Assembly: GCA_947502925.1 (NCBI GenBank)
Contig: CANNBS010000003.1
Coordinates: 62,001-126,000 of the forward strand
Length of the DNA stretch: 64,000 nucleotides
DNA from: an uncultured Marinicella sp.
GTDB lineage: Bacteria; Pseudomonadota; Gammaproteobacteria; Xanthomonadales; Marinicellaceae
Reading direction: 5' to 3'
Shown: positions 27,256 to 34,829 of the stretch, piece by piece
How positions within the stretch are numbered: position 1 is the stretch's first letter
Layout of the letters: each line of letters starts with the position of its first letter
Translations under genes and position numbers: made by a program
The notes under the pieces: generated by a model
What the model saw: the letters and a program-made list of their open reading frames with translations, nothing else
Database searches by the model: none
Told to the model about the DNA's origin: nothing

Positions 27256-28523
27256 AACGCGATCAGGCAAAATTGGGAAGACTTGAGCACGACACTTGAA
27301 GCCGTCACGGCGGTGTTTTGACTGTCTGGCTCACAGGCCTCATTAAACGGTGGCAGTAATACAGCGTAATCATTGGTATATTCATGGTCTTTTAGCTGAC
27401 TTATGTCTCGTCCAATAATACCCACATTGTGATGCAATAAATGAAACTTAAGTCGCTTATTATTAAAATTTTCACCGCCAATAATCAGAATTTTATTGCT
27501 CGAAGAATAATGAGATTGTGATTTAATGGCCTTATCAATGCGATTGGCGATATCCTTTAGTCCTTGATCTATACGGTTTAGATAGGGATCGTGACCTGCA
27601 AACCGTTGCTGATTAAATGAAGCTTGTTGTACAAAATTGCTGCCATAAACTAAGCCTGCTGAAAACCATGCCAGAGCAATACTCATGACTAAATGATTCA
27701 TAGCAGGTTTTATAATAAGAAAAGCACCTGTGCAGATTAATATCCAGACAGCAAGCCACGAAAGCAATGACTTATAAATGAATAAATTCTCACCATTATG
27801 AATATTTATCGAAGAATAGCTTAATGGCACGAAGGCAAACAGTTCGCTGAACAATTGAGTGCTTTGATTGATTTGATTGCTGTCGGTCAATTGAATCGAT
27901 TGCCAGCTAACTTCATTGTTAAAATCAGCACCAAAACCAAGACTGATTTCTGATTCCACAATCAAAGCGAGCGCTGAGATTTTAACGGCCGATGGCCACG
28001 GTTCATTGAGCTTATTGATTGATTGGCGATGGGTGATAAGTTTTTGTTTAAACGTTACAGGCGCTGAATGTTCACTGACTAATAGCTCAGCTGTGATAAA
28101 AAGATTAATTGATTGTTTGCTGTCAAGACCGCTCAGCACAAAAAAATCATAAGAAGAAAGCGATTCGGGTAGGTTTTTAAACGGCAATTTCATTTGGGTG
28201 GTGCCGGACATGTCTAAATGGTAGCGGCCATCGGTCTGGTAATAGCGACCGGTGGGTACCTCAAATGACGTGGTTATATTGAGCGACTCTAATGTGGAGT
28301 CTTGATTATCGGCTGGTATGAATAAAAACCAGCAAACCGCTGTTAGCACAAAAACACCGATTGTTATTATCCAATAAAAAAATGGCCGATGCTGCAATAA
28401 CAAAAAAATTTCCCTGTATTGTGTAAATGCCATTTTAGTGAAATCCATCGAGAAAACCAATGAAATAATGAAAACTGACAAATGGTTCACAATTTTAATG
28501 AAAAATGAAAAGCCTTTGCGCAT
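27252..28523 (-). CDS. hypothetical membrane protein with large periplasmic domain
   Basis: I do not recognise this 423-aa protein. It has one or two hydrophobic segments at the N-terminus (a clear one at about 48-68), a beta-rich extracytoplasmic region (about 75-245), two membrane segments (about 252-290), and a final extracytoplasmic domain ending near FNEACEPDSQNT. ATG 28523 is used, but ATGs 25 or 30 codons later (28448, 28433) are equally possible because no strong ribosome site marks the first. It is coupled to the downstream GT-C-like gene and may be its partner in glycan assembly. Confidence 0.65.
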   Translation of the reverse strand: MRKGFSFFIKIVNHLSVFIISLVFSMDFTKMAFTQYREIFLLLQHRPFFYWIITIGVFVLTAVCWFLFIPADNQDSTLESLNITTSFEVPTGRYYQTDGRYHLDMSGTTQMKLPFKNLPESLSSYDFFVLSGLDSKQSINLFITAELLVSEHSAPVTFKQKLITHRQSINKLNEPWPSAVKISALALIVESEISLGFGADFNNEVSWQSIQLTDSNQINQSTQLFSELFAFVPLSYSSINIHNGENLFIYKSLLSWLAVWILICTGAFLIIKPAMNHLVMSIALAWFSAGLVYGSNFVQQASFNQQRFAGHDPYLNRIDQGLKDIANRIDKAIKSQSHYSSSNKILIIGGENFNNKRLKFHLLHHNVGIIGRDISQLKDHEYTNDYAVLLPPFNEACEPDSQNTAVTASSVVLKSSQFCLIAL

Positions 28524-28609
28524 AATGTGGTATTGTTGCGGACATTAAATATGGCATGCCAGCTTAAATTTTGGATAGCTTGGCTGATTAAGGCTATAAT
28601 CACCAAAAC

Positions 28610-29353
28610 ATGAAATTGTCACTTGAACAATATGAAGCCACTTTTGAAGTGCCTGAACAGGGTGCTTTACTGATTGGTAATGATGAAGACTGTCAGGTCC
28701 AGATTAATCGTCCAGAAATTTGGGGGCGTCATGCATCAATCACTGCCACCGGCTACGGTTTGGTGTTGAAAGTGGAATCGACCCCCATTGATGTCAATGG
28801 TATTTCCATCAAATCAAATTGTTTACTGTATCCCGGGGATGAATTGGTGCTGGCAGGTCTCAGTATGCTGTTGGTGGATGATGACTATATTCCCAAAGCA
28901 GTTAAAGCCACGGATGAACTAGAGCGGTCATCGAACACGGAAGAATTGTCCAGCGTCTTTGGTTTAAGACAGTTAAGCGGTGAACGCAATGGTGCCTTTA
29001 TTAAATCAGGCTACCATCATGAGGATGGTTGGGATATATTTCGAAATGGGGCAAAACTGGCATTGATGTCCAATAATCAGGCGGTTTTTGTGAATGGTCA
29101 ACGGGTGGAAAATACCTGGCTAAAAAATGGCGATCGAATCCGTTATCACAATGACTTGTTTAATGTAGAATGTCCCGGTCATTCAGGTTATTCAAAATTT
29201 AGCCCGTCTCACCCGAGAAATGTGATGTTGAGTGAGGCTTTAACGGATTCAGAGGCTGAGCAAAAGCCGACGCACTCATTGCGGTCGCATTATTGGTGGA
29301 TAACCCTGTTGATTGGCTTGTTGGTGTTGGTTACAGTGATTCTGGTTCAATAA
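28610..29353 (+). CDS. FHA-domain protein with C-terminal membrane anchor
   Basis: This 247-aa protein shows two forkhead-associated-like modules. In the first (about residues 10-90) the GNDEDCQVQINRPEIWGRHASI segment gives the G-x-x-x-D...RHA core. The second (about 110-195) resembles GWDIFRNGAKLALMSNNQAVFVNG and is more divergent. A single membrane segment at the extreme C-terminus (about 225-246) makes it tail-anchored, with the FHA domains in the cytoplasm. FHA domains bind phosphothreonine, so a protein from the Ser/Thr kinase type encoded at 45478-47724 could be a partner; that link is a guess. Confidence 0.75.
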   Translation: MKLSLEQYEATFEVPEQGALLIGNDEDCQVQINRPEIWGRHASITATGYGLVLKVESTPIDVNGISIKSNCLLYPGDELVLAGLSMLLVDDDYIPKAVKATDELERSSNTEELSSVFGLRQLSGERNGAFIKSGYHHEDGWDIFRNGAKLALMSNNQAVFVNGQRVENTWLKNGDRIRYHNDLFNVECPGHSGYSKFSPSHPRNVMLSEALTDSEAEQKPTHSLRSHYWWITLLIGLLVLVTVILVQ

Positions 29354-29396
29354 ATCCGGATTGCTGAGACCGCCCAATAAAATCACCAATAATGAG

Positions 29397-29425
29397 TTGA
29401 CCTGGACGTTCAAGTTCAGTAAAAT
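29397..29425 (+). promoter_or_regulatory. promoter of rplU-rpmA
   Basis: TTGACC (29397-29402) and TAAAAT (29420-29425) are spaced by 17 bp, 40 bp before the rplU start. The match to sigma-70 consensus suits a strongly transcribed ribosomal-protein operon. Confidence 0.7.
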
Positions 29426-29464
29426 CCCCGCTCTTTGAAAGAACAACCGAATTGGAGTAGTTTC

Positions 29465-29773
29465 ATGCACGCAGTTGTAGCTACAGGCGGCAAACAATAC
29501 CGAGTTAAAGCCGGCGATATTATTAAAGTAGAAACCATCAAAGCAGAAGCAGGTGACACTGTTGAATTGGATCAGGTGTTGATGCTGTCTGACGGCGAAA
29601 AATTTGAAATTGGCACCCCCATGTTAGATGGTAAAAAAGTATCGGCTGAGGTTTTGTCACAGGGTCGCGGAAAAAAAGTACGTATCATTAAATTCAAACG
29701 ACGTAAGCACCACATGAAACGCATGGGTCATCGTCAGAATTTTACTGAATTGAAAATCACTAACATAGGATAA
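29465..29773 (+). CDS. rplU: 50S ribosomal protein L21
   Basis: This 102-aa protein is L21 of the large subunit, which binds 23S rRNA and contacts L20. It is recognised by the start [19 protein letters not shown] and the basic C-terminal [24 protein letters not shown] use ATG 29465, preceded by GGAG at a good distance; an upstream in-frame ATG adds ten residues absent from the family. rpmA follows after 10 bp, and then obgE, the usual order in Proteobacteria. Confidence 0.97.
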   Translation: MHAVVATGGKQYRVKAGDIIKVETIKAEAGDTVELDQVLMLSDGEKFEIGTPMLDGKKVSAEVLSQGRGKKVRIIKFKRRKHHMKRMGHRQNFTELKITNIG

Positions 29774-29783
29774 GAGGTTACTC

Positions 29784-30044
29784 ATGGCACATAAGAAAGC
29801 AGCAGGTAGTACTGATAACGGTCGCGATTCGAATCCTAAGTTTCTTGGCGTTAAAATGTTTGGTGGTCAAAGCGTTTTGGCCGGTAACATTTTAGTGCGC
29901 CAACGTGGCACCAAGTTCCACGCCGGAGACAACGTCGGTATTGGTAAAGATCACACATTGTTTGCCTTAAAAGACGGTGTGGTTAAATTTGCCAAGAAAG
30001 GTAAAAATTACCGCCAATATGTTTCTGTTGAAACGCAAAAATAA
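29784..30044 (+). CDS. rpmA: 50S ribosomal protein L27
   Basis: This 86-aa protein is L27, whose N-terminus reaches the peptidyl-transferase centre. The start [19 protein letters not shown] is close to the usual MAHKKAGGST-R-NGRDS; Asp replaces the common Arg at residue 12. The core YLGVKxFGGQ-like motif ([23 protein letters not shown]) identifies it. No N-terminal extension cleaved by Prp, as found in Firmicutes, is present. It is cotranscribed with rplU and ends at an intrinsic terminator. Confidence 0.97.
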   Translation: MAHKKAAGSTDNGRDSNPKFLGVKMFGGQSVLAGNILVRQRGTKFHAGDNVGIGKDHTLFALKDGVVKFAKKGKNYRQYVSVETQK

Positions 30045-30065
30045 ATCGCGTTACAATAAACATTC

Positions 30066-30094
30066 AAAGCTCACTATTACAGTGGGCTTTTTTT
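30066..30094 (+). terminator. intrinsic terminator after rpmA
   Basis: AAGC-TCACT (30067-30075) pairs with AGTGGGCTT (30081-30089) around a five-base loop, with a T run to 30094. It would limit read-through into obgE. Confidence 0.85.
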
Positions 30095-30114
30095 ATGCCA
30101 GCCGATGAGGAATC

Positions 30115-31143
30115 ATGAAATTTGTTGATGAAGTTGAGATAACGGTTAAAGCCGGAAATGGCGGGAGTGGTTCTGCCAGTTTCAGGCGTGAAAAATTTAT
30201 TCCCCACGGTGGCCCCGATGGTGGTGATGGTGGTCGGGGTGGTGACGTGATCCTGGTTGGTGATCAGGGATTAAATACCCTGGTTGATTTCCGGCATCAG
30301 CGGATTTTTGAGGCACCAAAAGGTGAATCCGGTCGTGGTCGTCAGCAATATGGTAAAGGTGGTCAGGACATTGTTATCAAAGTCCCCACCGGCACGGAAG
30401 TGTATGATTTGGAAACCGATGAAAAGTTAGCCGATATTACCGAACATGAACAGACCCTGGTGGTGGCCAAAGGTGGTGAAGGTGGCCTGGGCAACATGCA
30501 CTTTAAAAGTTCGGTTAATCGTGCACCCAAACAATTCACATCAGGTAAACCAGGTCAAGAGCGGACCTTGAAATTAGAACTTAAAGTATTGGCTGATGTG
30601 GGATTACTGGGTTTTCCCAACGCCGGTAAATCCACTTTTGTGGATGCCGTTTCACAGGCCAAGCCGAAAATAGCGGATTATCCATTCACCACCCTGTATC
30701 CGGCACTGGGCGTGGTGAAGATTGATGCGGAGACCAGTTTTGTGGTGGCCGATATTCCGGGATTAATAGAAGGGGCTGCTGAAGGGGCTGGCTTGGGGAT
30801 TCAGTTTTTAAAGCACTTGCAACGTACCGGTTTATTATTGCATCTTATTGAATTACCTGCATATGAGGGCATGCCGAGTCCGGTGGAACAATTTCACCAA
30901 TTAAATGAAGAGCTCGTTAAATTTTCCGAGCAGTTAAAAGATAAAACCCGCTGGTTGGTTTTTACTAAAGCCGATATTACGGTGCCTGAAGAAGCTCAGG
31001 CCATGGCAGATGCCTATGTTAAAGAGATTGGCTGGCAGGGACCTTATTATGTAATTTCTTCTGTGGCACGACAGGGACTGGATAAATTAAATAAAGACAT
31101 TGCTAATTACTTGTCGGATAGTGAAGCGGATTGGGCGGATTAA
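30115..31143 (+). CDS. obgE: GTPase Obg/CgtA
   Basis: This 342-aa essential GTPase acts in 50S ribosome assembly and stress response. The glycine-rich Obg fold fills residues 1-158 (GNGGSGSASFRREKFIPHGGP and similar turns). The G domain follows with G1 GFPNAGKST, G2 PFTT, G3 DIPGLIEGA and the G4-type TKAD. It lacks a long C-terminal extension. The start has GAGG just upstream. Its last 41 bp overlap the 3' end of the convergent LysR gene. The position after rplU-rpmA is conserved. Confidence 0.97.
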   Translation: MKFVDEVEITVKAGNGGSGSASFRREKFIPHGGPDGGDGGRGGDVILVGDQGLNTLVDFRHQRIFEAPKGESGRGRQQYGKGGQDIVIKVPTGTEVYDLETDEKLADITEHEQTLVVAKGGEGGLGNMHFKSSVNRAPKQFTSGKPGQERTLKLELKVLADVGLLGFPNAGKSTFVDAVSQAKPKIADYPFTTLYPALGVVKIDAETSFVVADIPGLIEGAAEGAGLGIQFLKHLQRTGLLLHLIELPAYEGMPSPVEQFHQLNEELVKFSEQLKDKTRWLVFTKADITVPEEAQAMADAYVKEIGWQGPYYVISSVARQGLDKLNKDIANYLSDSEADWAD

Positions 31144-32059
31144 CACCGGCTTTTTTAAACTTATCCACTTCTGCAAGAAGCCATTGTCTTATAATTTGGA
31201 CTTTTTGATCTTGTTCGGTTTTAGTTGGATAAACAAGATAGTACCCCATTTTACCGGGGATTTTAATATCAAATGGGGCCACCAATAAACCGCGATTAAT
31301 ATCATCTTGCACCAATGGTGTGCGTCCTAGACCAAAGCCCTGATGGTTTTCCACAGCTTCTAACATGGTCACCATATGGCTGAAACGGGTGCCCCGTAAA
31401 GGTGATTTTGGTGTGAGTCCGGCGGCTTTAAACCAATCTTCCCAGCTTTCAGTGGTGAAATCATCGTGGCACAATTTTGCTGTTAATAAATCCTCAGGCG
31501 TTAATTCGCCATTATAAGCTTCAAAAAAAGCTTTGCTGCACACAGGAAAGACGTCCTCATTCAATAAAAGCTCACTGCTTAAACCCGGGTAGTTGGGCTC
31601 ATTGGTGTAGCGAATGGCGACATCGCAGTTGTCTTTTTTAAAGTCAGCCAGCCATTCAAAAGAGGCAATTCGGACATCCAGTTCTTTGTATTGTTGCTGA
31701 AATCGCCAGATTCGTTTTGACAGCCATTTGGTTGCAAAAGACGGTAACACAGAAATATTGAGGGTGCCACCGGCATCCCGGTTTATCAGCTGACGGGTGG
31801 CGGTTTCGATATTCTCTAAGGCTTGTCGAATGGTTATTAAATACATTCGGCCTTCAAAAGTGAGCTTTAAACTGCGGTTAATACGTTCAAATAATTGCAC
31901 ACCGGTCATGTCTTCCAGGTTTTTGATTTGGTGACTGATGGCCGCCTGGGTGACGTTTAACTCATCGGCTGCCTGAGTGAAACTTAATAATCGTGCTGAT
32001 GCTTCAAAAGCCTTTATTGCACGTAATGGTGGGATATGTTTATAGCGTTGATTTGTCAT
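31103..32059 (-). CDS. LysR family transcriptional regulator (GcvA-like)
   Basis: This 318-aa regulator has the N-terminal winged helix (residues 8-67) with AFEASARLLSFTQAADELNVTQAAISHQIKNLE and a C-terminal substrate-binding-like domain. The phrase PPLRAIKAFEASAR and the overall length place it in the GcvA/AmpR-like group. The ligand is unknown. Its coding end overlaps obgE by 41 bp on the opposite strand, so the last residues (from about NPPNPLHYP) are encoded in antisense to the obgE 3' end. The upstream region, on the other side, contains a candidate sRNA gene read divergently, which it may control. Confidence 0.9.
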   Translation of the reverse strand: MTNQRYKHIPPLRAIKAFEASARLLSFTQAADELNVTQAAISHQIKNLEDMTGVQLFERINRSLKLTFEGRMYLITIRQALENIETATRQLINRDAGGTLNISVLPSFATKWLSKRIWRFQQQYKELDVRIASFEWLADFKKDNCDVAIRYTNEPNYPGLSSELLLNEDVFPVCSKAFFEAYNGELTPEDLLTAKLCHDDFTTESWEDWFKAAGLTPKSPLRGTRFSHMVTMLEAVENHQGFGLGRTPLVQDDINRGLLVAPFDIKIPGKMGYYLVYPTKTEQDQKVQIIRQWLLAEVDKFKKAGVNPPNPLHYPTSN

Positions 32060-32101
32060 GATGTATTAGTAATTCTTATCGAAAGCCACAATATAATTCG
32101 T

Positions 32102-32129
32102 TTGTCTTTATTTATTATAACCTTATAAT
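32102..32129 (+). promoter_or_regulatory. possible promoter upstream of the candidate sRNA
   Basis: TTGTCT (32102-32107) and TATAAT (32124-32129) are spaced by 16 bp on the plus strand. A weaker -10 (TATAGA, 32277-32282) lies closer to the hairpins. The first would give a transcript of about 280 nt, the second about 127 nt. Confidence 0.4.
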
Positions 32130-32288
32130 AGGGTTCTAACGCAAGGAAAGCCATTGTTTTGACTGAGTTAATAGGATTAGTGAAAATAATTTGAACTTTT
32201 ACATTTATTGTGGTCAAAACTGGTAAATGAATTCATTATTCACATAATATTCATTTTAAATATGTAAAATTGCTGGTATAGAGTTTTT

Positions 32289-32415
32289 CATTGTTCCCTT
32301 AGAAATCGCAAGATTTCTTCAGTATGTGATTCTTTCACATACGACTTAGCTGAGGTTTTTCCTCCCTCTTCCTCAGCGAATTGATTAAGGCGCCATCCCT
32401 TGGCGCCTTTTTTTT
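32289..32415 (+). ncRNA. candidate structured small RNA
   Basis: There is no protein gene between 32060 and 32460. The second part holds four consecutive hairpins on the plus strand. Hairpin 1 is AGAAATC/GATTTCT (32301-32318) closed by a GCAA (GNRA) tetraloop. Hairpin 2 is GTATGTGA/TCACATAC (32322-32342) with loop TTCTT. Hairpin 3 is GCTGAGG/CCTCAGC (32349-32377) with a 15-base C/T-rich loop containing CCTCCCTC. Hairpin 4 is AAGGCGCC/GGCGCCTT (32387-32409), followed by eight T residues, an intrinsic terminator. All stems are perfect. The loop of hairpin 3 is complementary to Shine-Dalgarno sequences, as in C-rich-loop regulatory sRNAs such as sX13 of Xanthomonas. The 5' end is estimated from a possible -10. 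I cannot assign it to a named RNA family. Confidence 0.7.
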
Positions 32416-32460
32416 ACCTGTTATTCATATGCTATACTGACGCCCTTTTGGGTTTAGAAT

Positions 32461-33162
32461 ATGTCTGATTTTATTGGCGTTTACGATAATGCGCTGTCAG
32501 CAGAGTTTTGTCAAAAGTGCATAGATAAATTTTCCCAAAGCGTTGACGTTAAGCAAGGTCAAACCGGTCACGGTGTTGATTTAAGTAAAAAAAACAGCAT
32601 GGACTTATTGCTGAACCAACAAGCCAACTGGCAAAATGAAATAAATGTTATCCATCAGGCAGTATTGGATGGATTAATTCAATACATCAGAGCCTATCCT
32701 TACGTGTTAGTGGGCGCATTAGCTTTACAGATTCAAACACAGCAGGGACCCAGACAAATCTCAGCTGATGATATTAAAACTATGGATGATGCGGCCATTG
32801 CAAATTTAATAAAATCAGTGTTTCGTCTGGGTCATACCAATTTACAGGAATATAAACGCCAAAAAGGCGGCTATTTCTATTACCATTCTGAATTCTATCC
32901 ACATCCCAATGATGCGAATCAGGATTCCTTGCATCGCGTTTTATTGTGGATGTTTTATTTAAACGATGTTGAACAGGGCGGTGAGACAGAATTTTATTAC
33001 CAAAAGCATTCTGTACAACCCAAACAAGGCACCTTAGTGATTGCGCCGGCCTTTTTTACCCACACCCATCGGGGCAATAAACCTGAATCGGGTGATAAAT
33101 ATATTTTGACATCCTGGTTAATGTACCGCCAGGCGCGGGAATTATATGGACAAGGCGGATAA
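32461..33162 (+). CDS. 2-oxoglutarate/Fe(II)-dependent oxygenase (prolyl hydroxylase-like)
   Basis: This 233-aa protein resembles the 2OG-Fe(II) oxygenases related to prolyl 4-hydroxylase. The core is YYHSEFYPH, ending in LLWMFYLNDVEQGGETEFYY, then GTLVIAPAFFTHTHRGN and GDKYILTSWL. Iron ligands would be His142 and the acidic Glu144, with His201 or His203 as distal ligand, and the 2OG carboxylate is bound by Lys/Arg downstream. Most relatives use H-x-D; the acidic residue here appears to be Glu. The substrate is unknown. It follows the candidate sRNA's terminator and overlaps the promoter of the L36 gene with its 3' end. Confidence 0.8.
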   Translation: MSDFIGVYDNALSAEFCQKCIDKFSQSVDVKQGQTGHGVDLSKKNSMDLLLNQQANWQNEINVIHQAVLDGLIQYIRAYPYVLVGALALQIQTQQGPRQISADDIKTMDDAAIANLIKSVFRLGHTNLQEYKRQKGGYFYYHSEFYPHPNDANQDSLHRVLLWMFYLNDVEQGGETEFYYQKHSVQPKQGTLVIAPAFFTHTHRGNKPESGDKYILTSWLMYRQARELYGQGG

Positions 33163-33166
33163 TGTC

Positions 33167-33194
33167 TTGCAGTTTATCCGAATATCCGTATAAT
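33167..33194 (+). promoter_or_regulatory. promoter of the L36 gene
   Basis: TTGCAG (33167-33172) and TATAAT (33189-33194) are spaced by 16 bp, 30 bp before the start codon at 33224. No Zur-like palindrome is obvious, although the E. coli counterpart of this L36 type is zinc-regulated. Confidence 0.65.
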
Positions 33195-33223
33195 CGACAC
33201 ACTTTGAATTTGAGCGGTAAATT

Positions 33224-33349
33224 ATGAAAGTTCTGTCATCATTAAAATCAGCCAAAACGCGTGCGCGCGACTGTAAAGTGGTGCGTCGCCGCGGTAAAGT
33301 GTTTGTGATTTGTAAATCTAATCCCAAATTGAAAGCCCGCCAGAAATAA
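33224..33349 (+). CDS. ykgO: 50S ribosomal protein L36, zinc-independent type
   Basis: This 41-aa protein reads [20 protein letters not shown] at its start and continues [21 protein letters not shown]. It is L36 of the type called YkgO or RpmJ2 in E. coli. The zinc-ribbon form has a C-x2-C pair and a C...H pair; here only Cys17 and Cys30 remain, and the first Cys and the His are missing. Such forms replace the zinc-bound L36 when zinc is short, or serve as the only L36 in some genomes. It has its own promoter and a strong terminator, so it is a single-gene unit. Confidence 0.93.
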   Translation: MKVLSSLKSAKTRARDCKVVRRRGKVFVICKSNPKLKARQK

Positions 33350-33369
33350 CCAGTTTTGGTCGAACACGT

Positions 33370-33398
33370 AAAAAAGCCCTCGGATTGAGGGCTTTTTT
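33370..33398. terminator. bidirectional intrinsic terminator
   Basis: AAAAGCCCTC pairs with GAGGGCTTTT around a five-base loop (33372-33396), with A and T runs on either side. It ends the L36 transcript (+) and the Mth938-like gene (-). Confidence 0.88.
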
Positions 33399-33417
33399 AG
33401 TTTATGGCTATGCGAAA

Positions 33418-33792
33418 TTAATTTGCAATCAGCATTAAGCACAATACCTTGCGGTCTTCAGACATCAAAATATTAAAGGTGCGTGCTGCTGCCTGATTAT
33501 CCAGTACTTCAAAACCAATGTTGTTTTTAATTAATGGAGACAAAATTTCAGTATCCGGAAATACAATCCGTTCACCGGTAGCCAACAAAATAACTTCAGG
33601 TTTGTATTTGGTTAACTTTTTGATAAAGCGACTATTTAAATCAGAAACTTCATGAATCTCTACCGTTTCAATGGTGTCATCCCAGGGGATCAGTATGCTA
33701 TTGAGGTAGGTATTATGATAAAACTCACAATAATCAGCGGCCGCTGATTTAATCACATTGGGGTGTCGCGTGACTGATTCTGATAAATCCAT
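33418..33792 (-). CDS. Mth938-like (DUF498) domain protein
   Basis: This 124-aa protein matches the Mth938/DUF498 family, the bacterial relatives of complex I assembly factor NDUFAF3. The core motif is PEVILLATGERIVFPD followed by NNIGFEVLDNQAAARTFNIL, in which the conserved GIGxEVMDxxAAxRTYN pattern is recognisable. The biochemical role in bacteria is not established. It precedes yhbY's downstream side: yhbY is transcribed first (34107 to 33805) and this gene follows after 12 bp, so they form an operon. Confidence 0.88.
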   Translation of the reverse strand: MDLSESVTRHPNVIKSAAADYCEFYHNTYLNSILIPWDDTIETVEIHEVSDLNSRFIKKLTKYKPEVILLATGERIVFPDTEILSPLIKNNIGFEVLDNQAAARTFNILMSEDRKVLCLMLIAN

Positions 33793-33804
33793 AATAATCG
33801 TGTG

Positions 33805-34107
33805 TTATTTGGGTAATTCATATACCGGGTTTATAGGGTTGGCGCGGTAAATGGTTAAAGTTTGGCCAATGCGTTGAATCTCAGTGGCTTGGGTCGTTTT
33901 AATGACCTCATCTATTAATTTTGACCGCTGCTCACGATCAGTCCGAATTTTAATTTTGACCAATTCATGGTGGTCTAAAGTTGTTTCTAATTCGTTGATG
34001 ATATTTTCAGTCACGCCTTTGTCTGCAATCGTGACATAAGGGTTCAGACCGTGGGAAATACCTTTGAGGTATTTTATAGCGGCTTTGCTCAGTGATTTGT
34101 CTGTCAT
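33805..34107 (-). CDS. yhbY: ribosome assembly RNA-binding protein YhbY
   Basis: This 100-aa protein is a single CRM domain that binds pre-50S rRNA. The family motif GLNPYVTIADKGVTENIINEL replaces the usual GxxP-xxxIGKxGLT pattern, and the helix LDHHELVKIKI and strand RIGQTLTIYR follow. It is divergent from rlmE by 83 bp, a layout kept across Gammaproteobacteria (yhbY / rlmE-ftsH). It is probably the first gene of the yhbY-Mth938 operon. Confidence 0.94.
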   Translation of the reverse strand: MTDKSLSKAAIKYLKGISHGLNPYVTIADKGVTENIINELETTLDHHELVKIKIRTDREQRSKLIDEVIKTTQATEIQRIGQTLTIYRANPINPVYELPK

Positions 34108-34190
34108 TCAGTGTTAAAATTCGGATTAATTCGCCATTTTAACAGCAGTCGAGACGCAACACAAAGCACGACCAAAACAGAGTACGTCCC

Positions 34191-34814
34191 ATGGCCAGAA
34201 GTAAAAGTTCAAATCAGTGGTTAAATGAGCATTTCACTGATCAATACGTTAAAAAATCCCAACAGCAAGGCTATCGGGCACGATCAGCCTATAAGTTGAT
34301 AGAAATCATCGATAAATATGATTTATTATCCGGGGTTCGCTCGGTGGTTGATTTAGGTGCTGCGCCAGGTGGGTGGTGTCAGGTTGTGCAAGAAAAGGCC
34401 AGCCACGATATGACTATTATCGGTCTGGATTTATTGCCGATTGAGCCCATTGACGGGGTCCAGTTTATCGAAGGTGATTTTACCGAAGATGCGGTTTATG
34501 AATCGTTGTTAAAAGCCCTCAAAGGTCAAAAAATAAACCTTGTTTTATCAGACATGGCCCCCAATTTAAGTGGTGTAAACGCCACCGATCAGCCGAAAAG
34601 TATGTACCTGGCTGAATTGGCATTGGATTTTTGTTGTCAATCGCTCGAACCGGGCGGTTCACATGTGGTCAAATTATTTCAGGGTGAAGGTTTTGATGCG
34701 CATATAAACGCATTACGACAAAACTTTCAACGGGTTGTTATCCTTAAACCTGATTCTTCCCGGGCACGTTCCAGAGAAGTGTTTGCCATATCCATGGGCT
34801 TTAAAGAATTGTAA
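34191..34814 (+). CDS. rlmE: 23S rRNA (uridine-2'-O-)-methyltransferase RlmE
   Basis: This 207-aa FtsJ-type methyltransferase modifies a uridine in the A-loop of 23S rRNA (U2552 in E. coli numbering) late in 50S assembly. It begins with SSNQWLNEHFTDQYVKKSQQ, has the SAM-binding motif VVDLGAAPGGWCQVV, and the catalytic K-D-K-E set is represented by the lysine in RSAYKLIEI, Asp in VLSDMAPNLSG, Lys in VVKLFQGEGF and Glu in SREVF. ftsH follows after 15 bp, as in E. coli. Confidence 0.96.
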   Translation: MARSKSSNQWLNEHFTDQYVKKSQQQGYRARSAYKLIEIIDKYDLLSGVRSVVDLGAAPGGWCQVVQEKASHDMTIIGLDLLPIEPIDGVQFIEGDFTEDAVYESLLKALKGQKINLVLSDMAPNLSGVNATDQPKSMYLAELALDFCCQSLEPGGSHVVKLFQGEGFDAHINALRQNFQRVVILKPDSSRARSREVFAISMGFKEL

Positions 34815-34829
34815 TCGAAGAGGCATAGT

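Noticed and set aside
32289-32415. CsrB/CsrC-type RNA that sequesters CsrA.
   Set aside because: The loops do not carry the repeated GGA motifs expected; the notable loop is C/T-rich instead.
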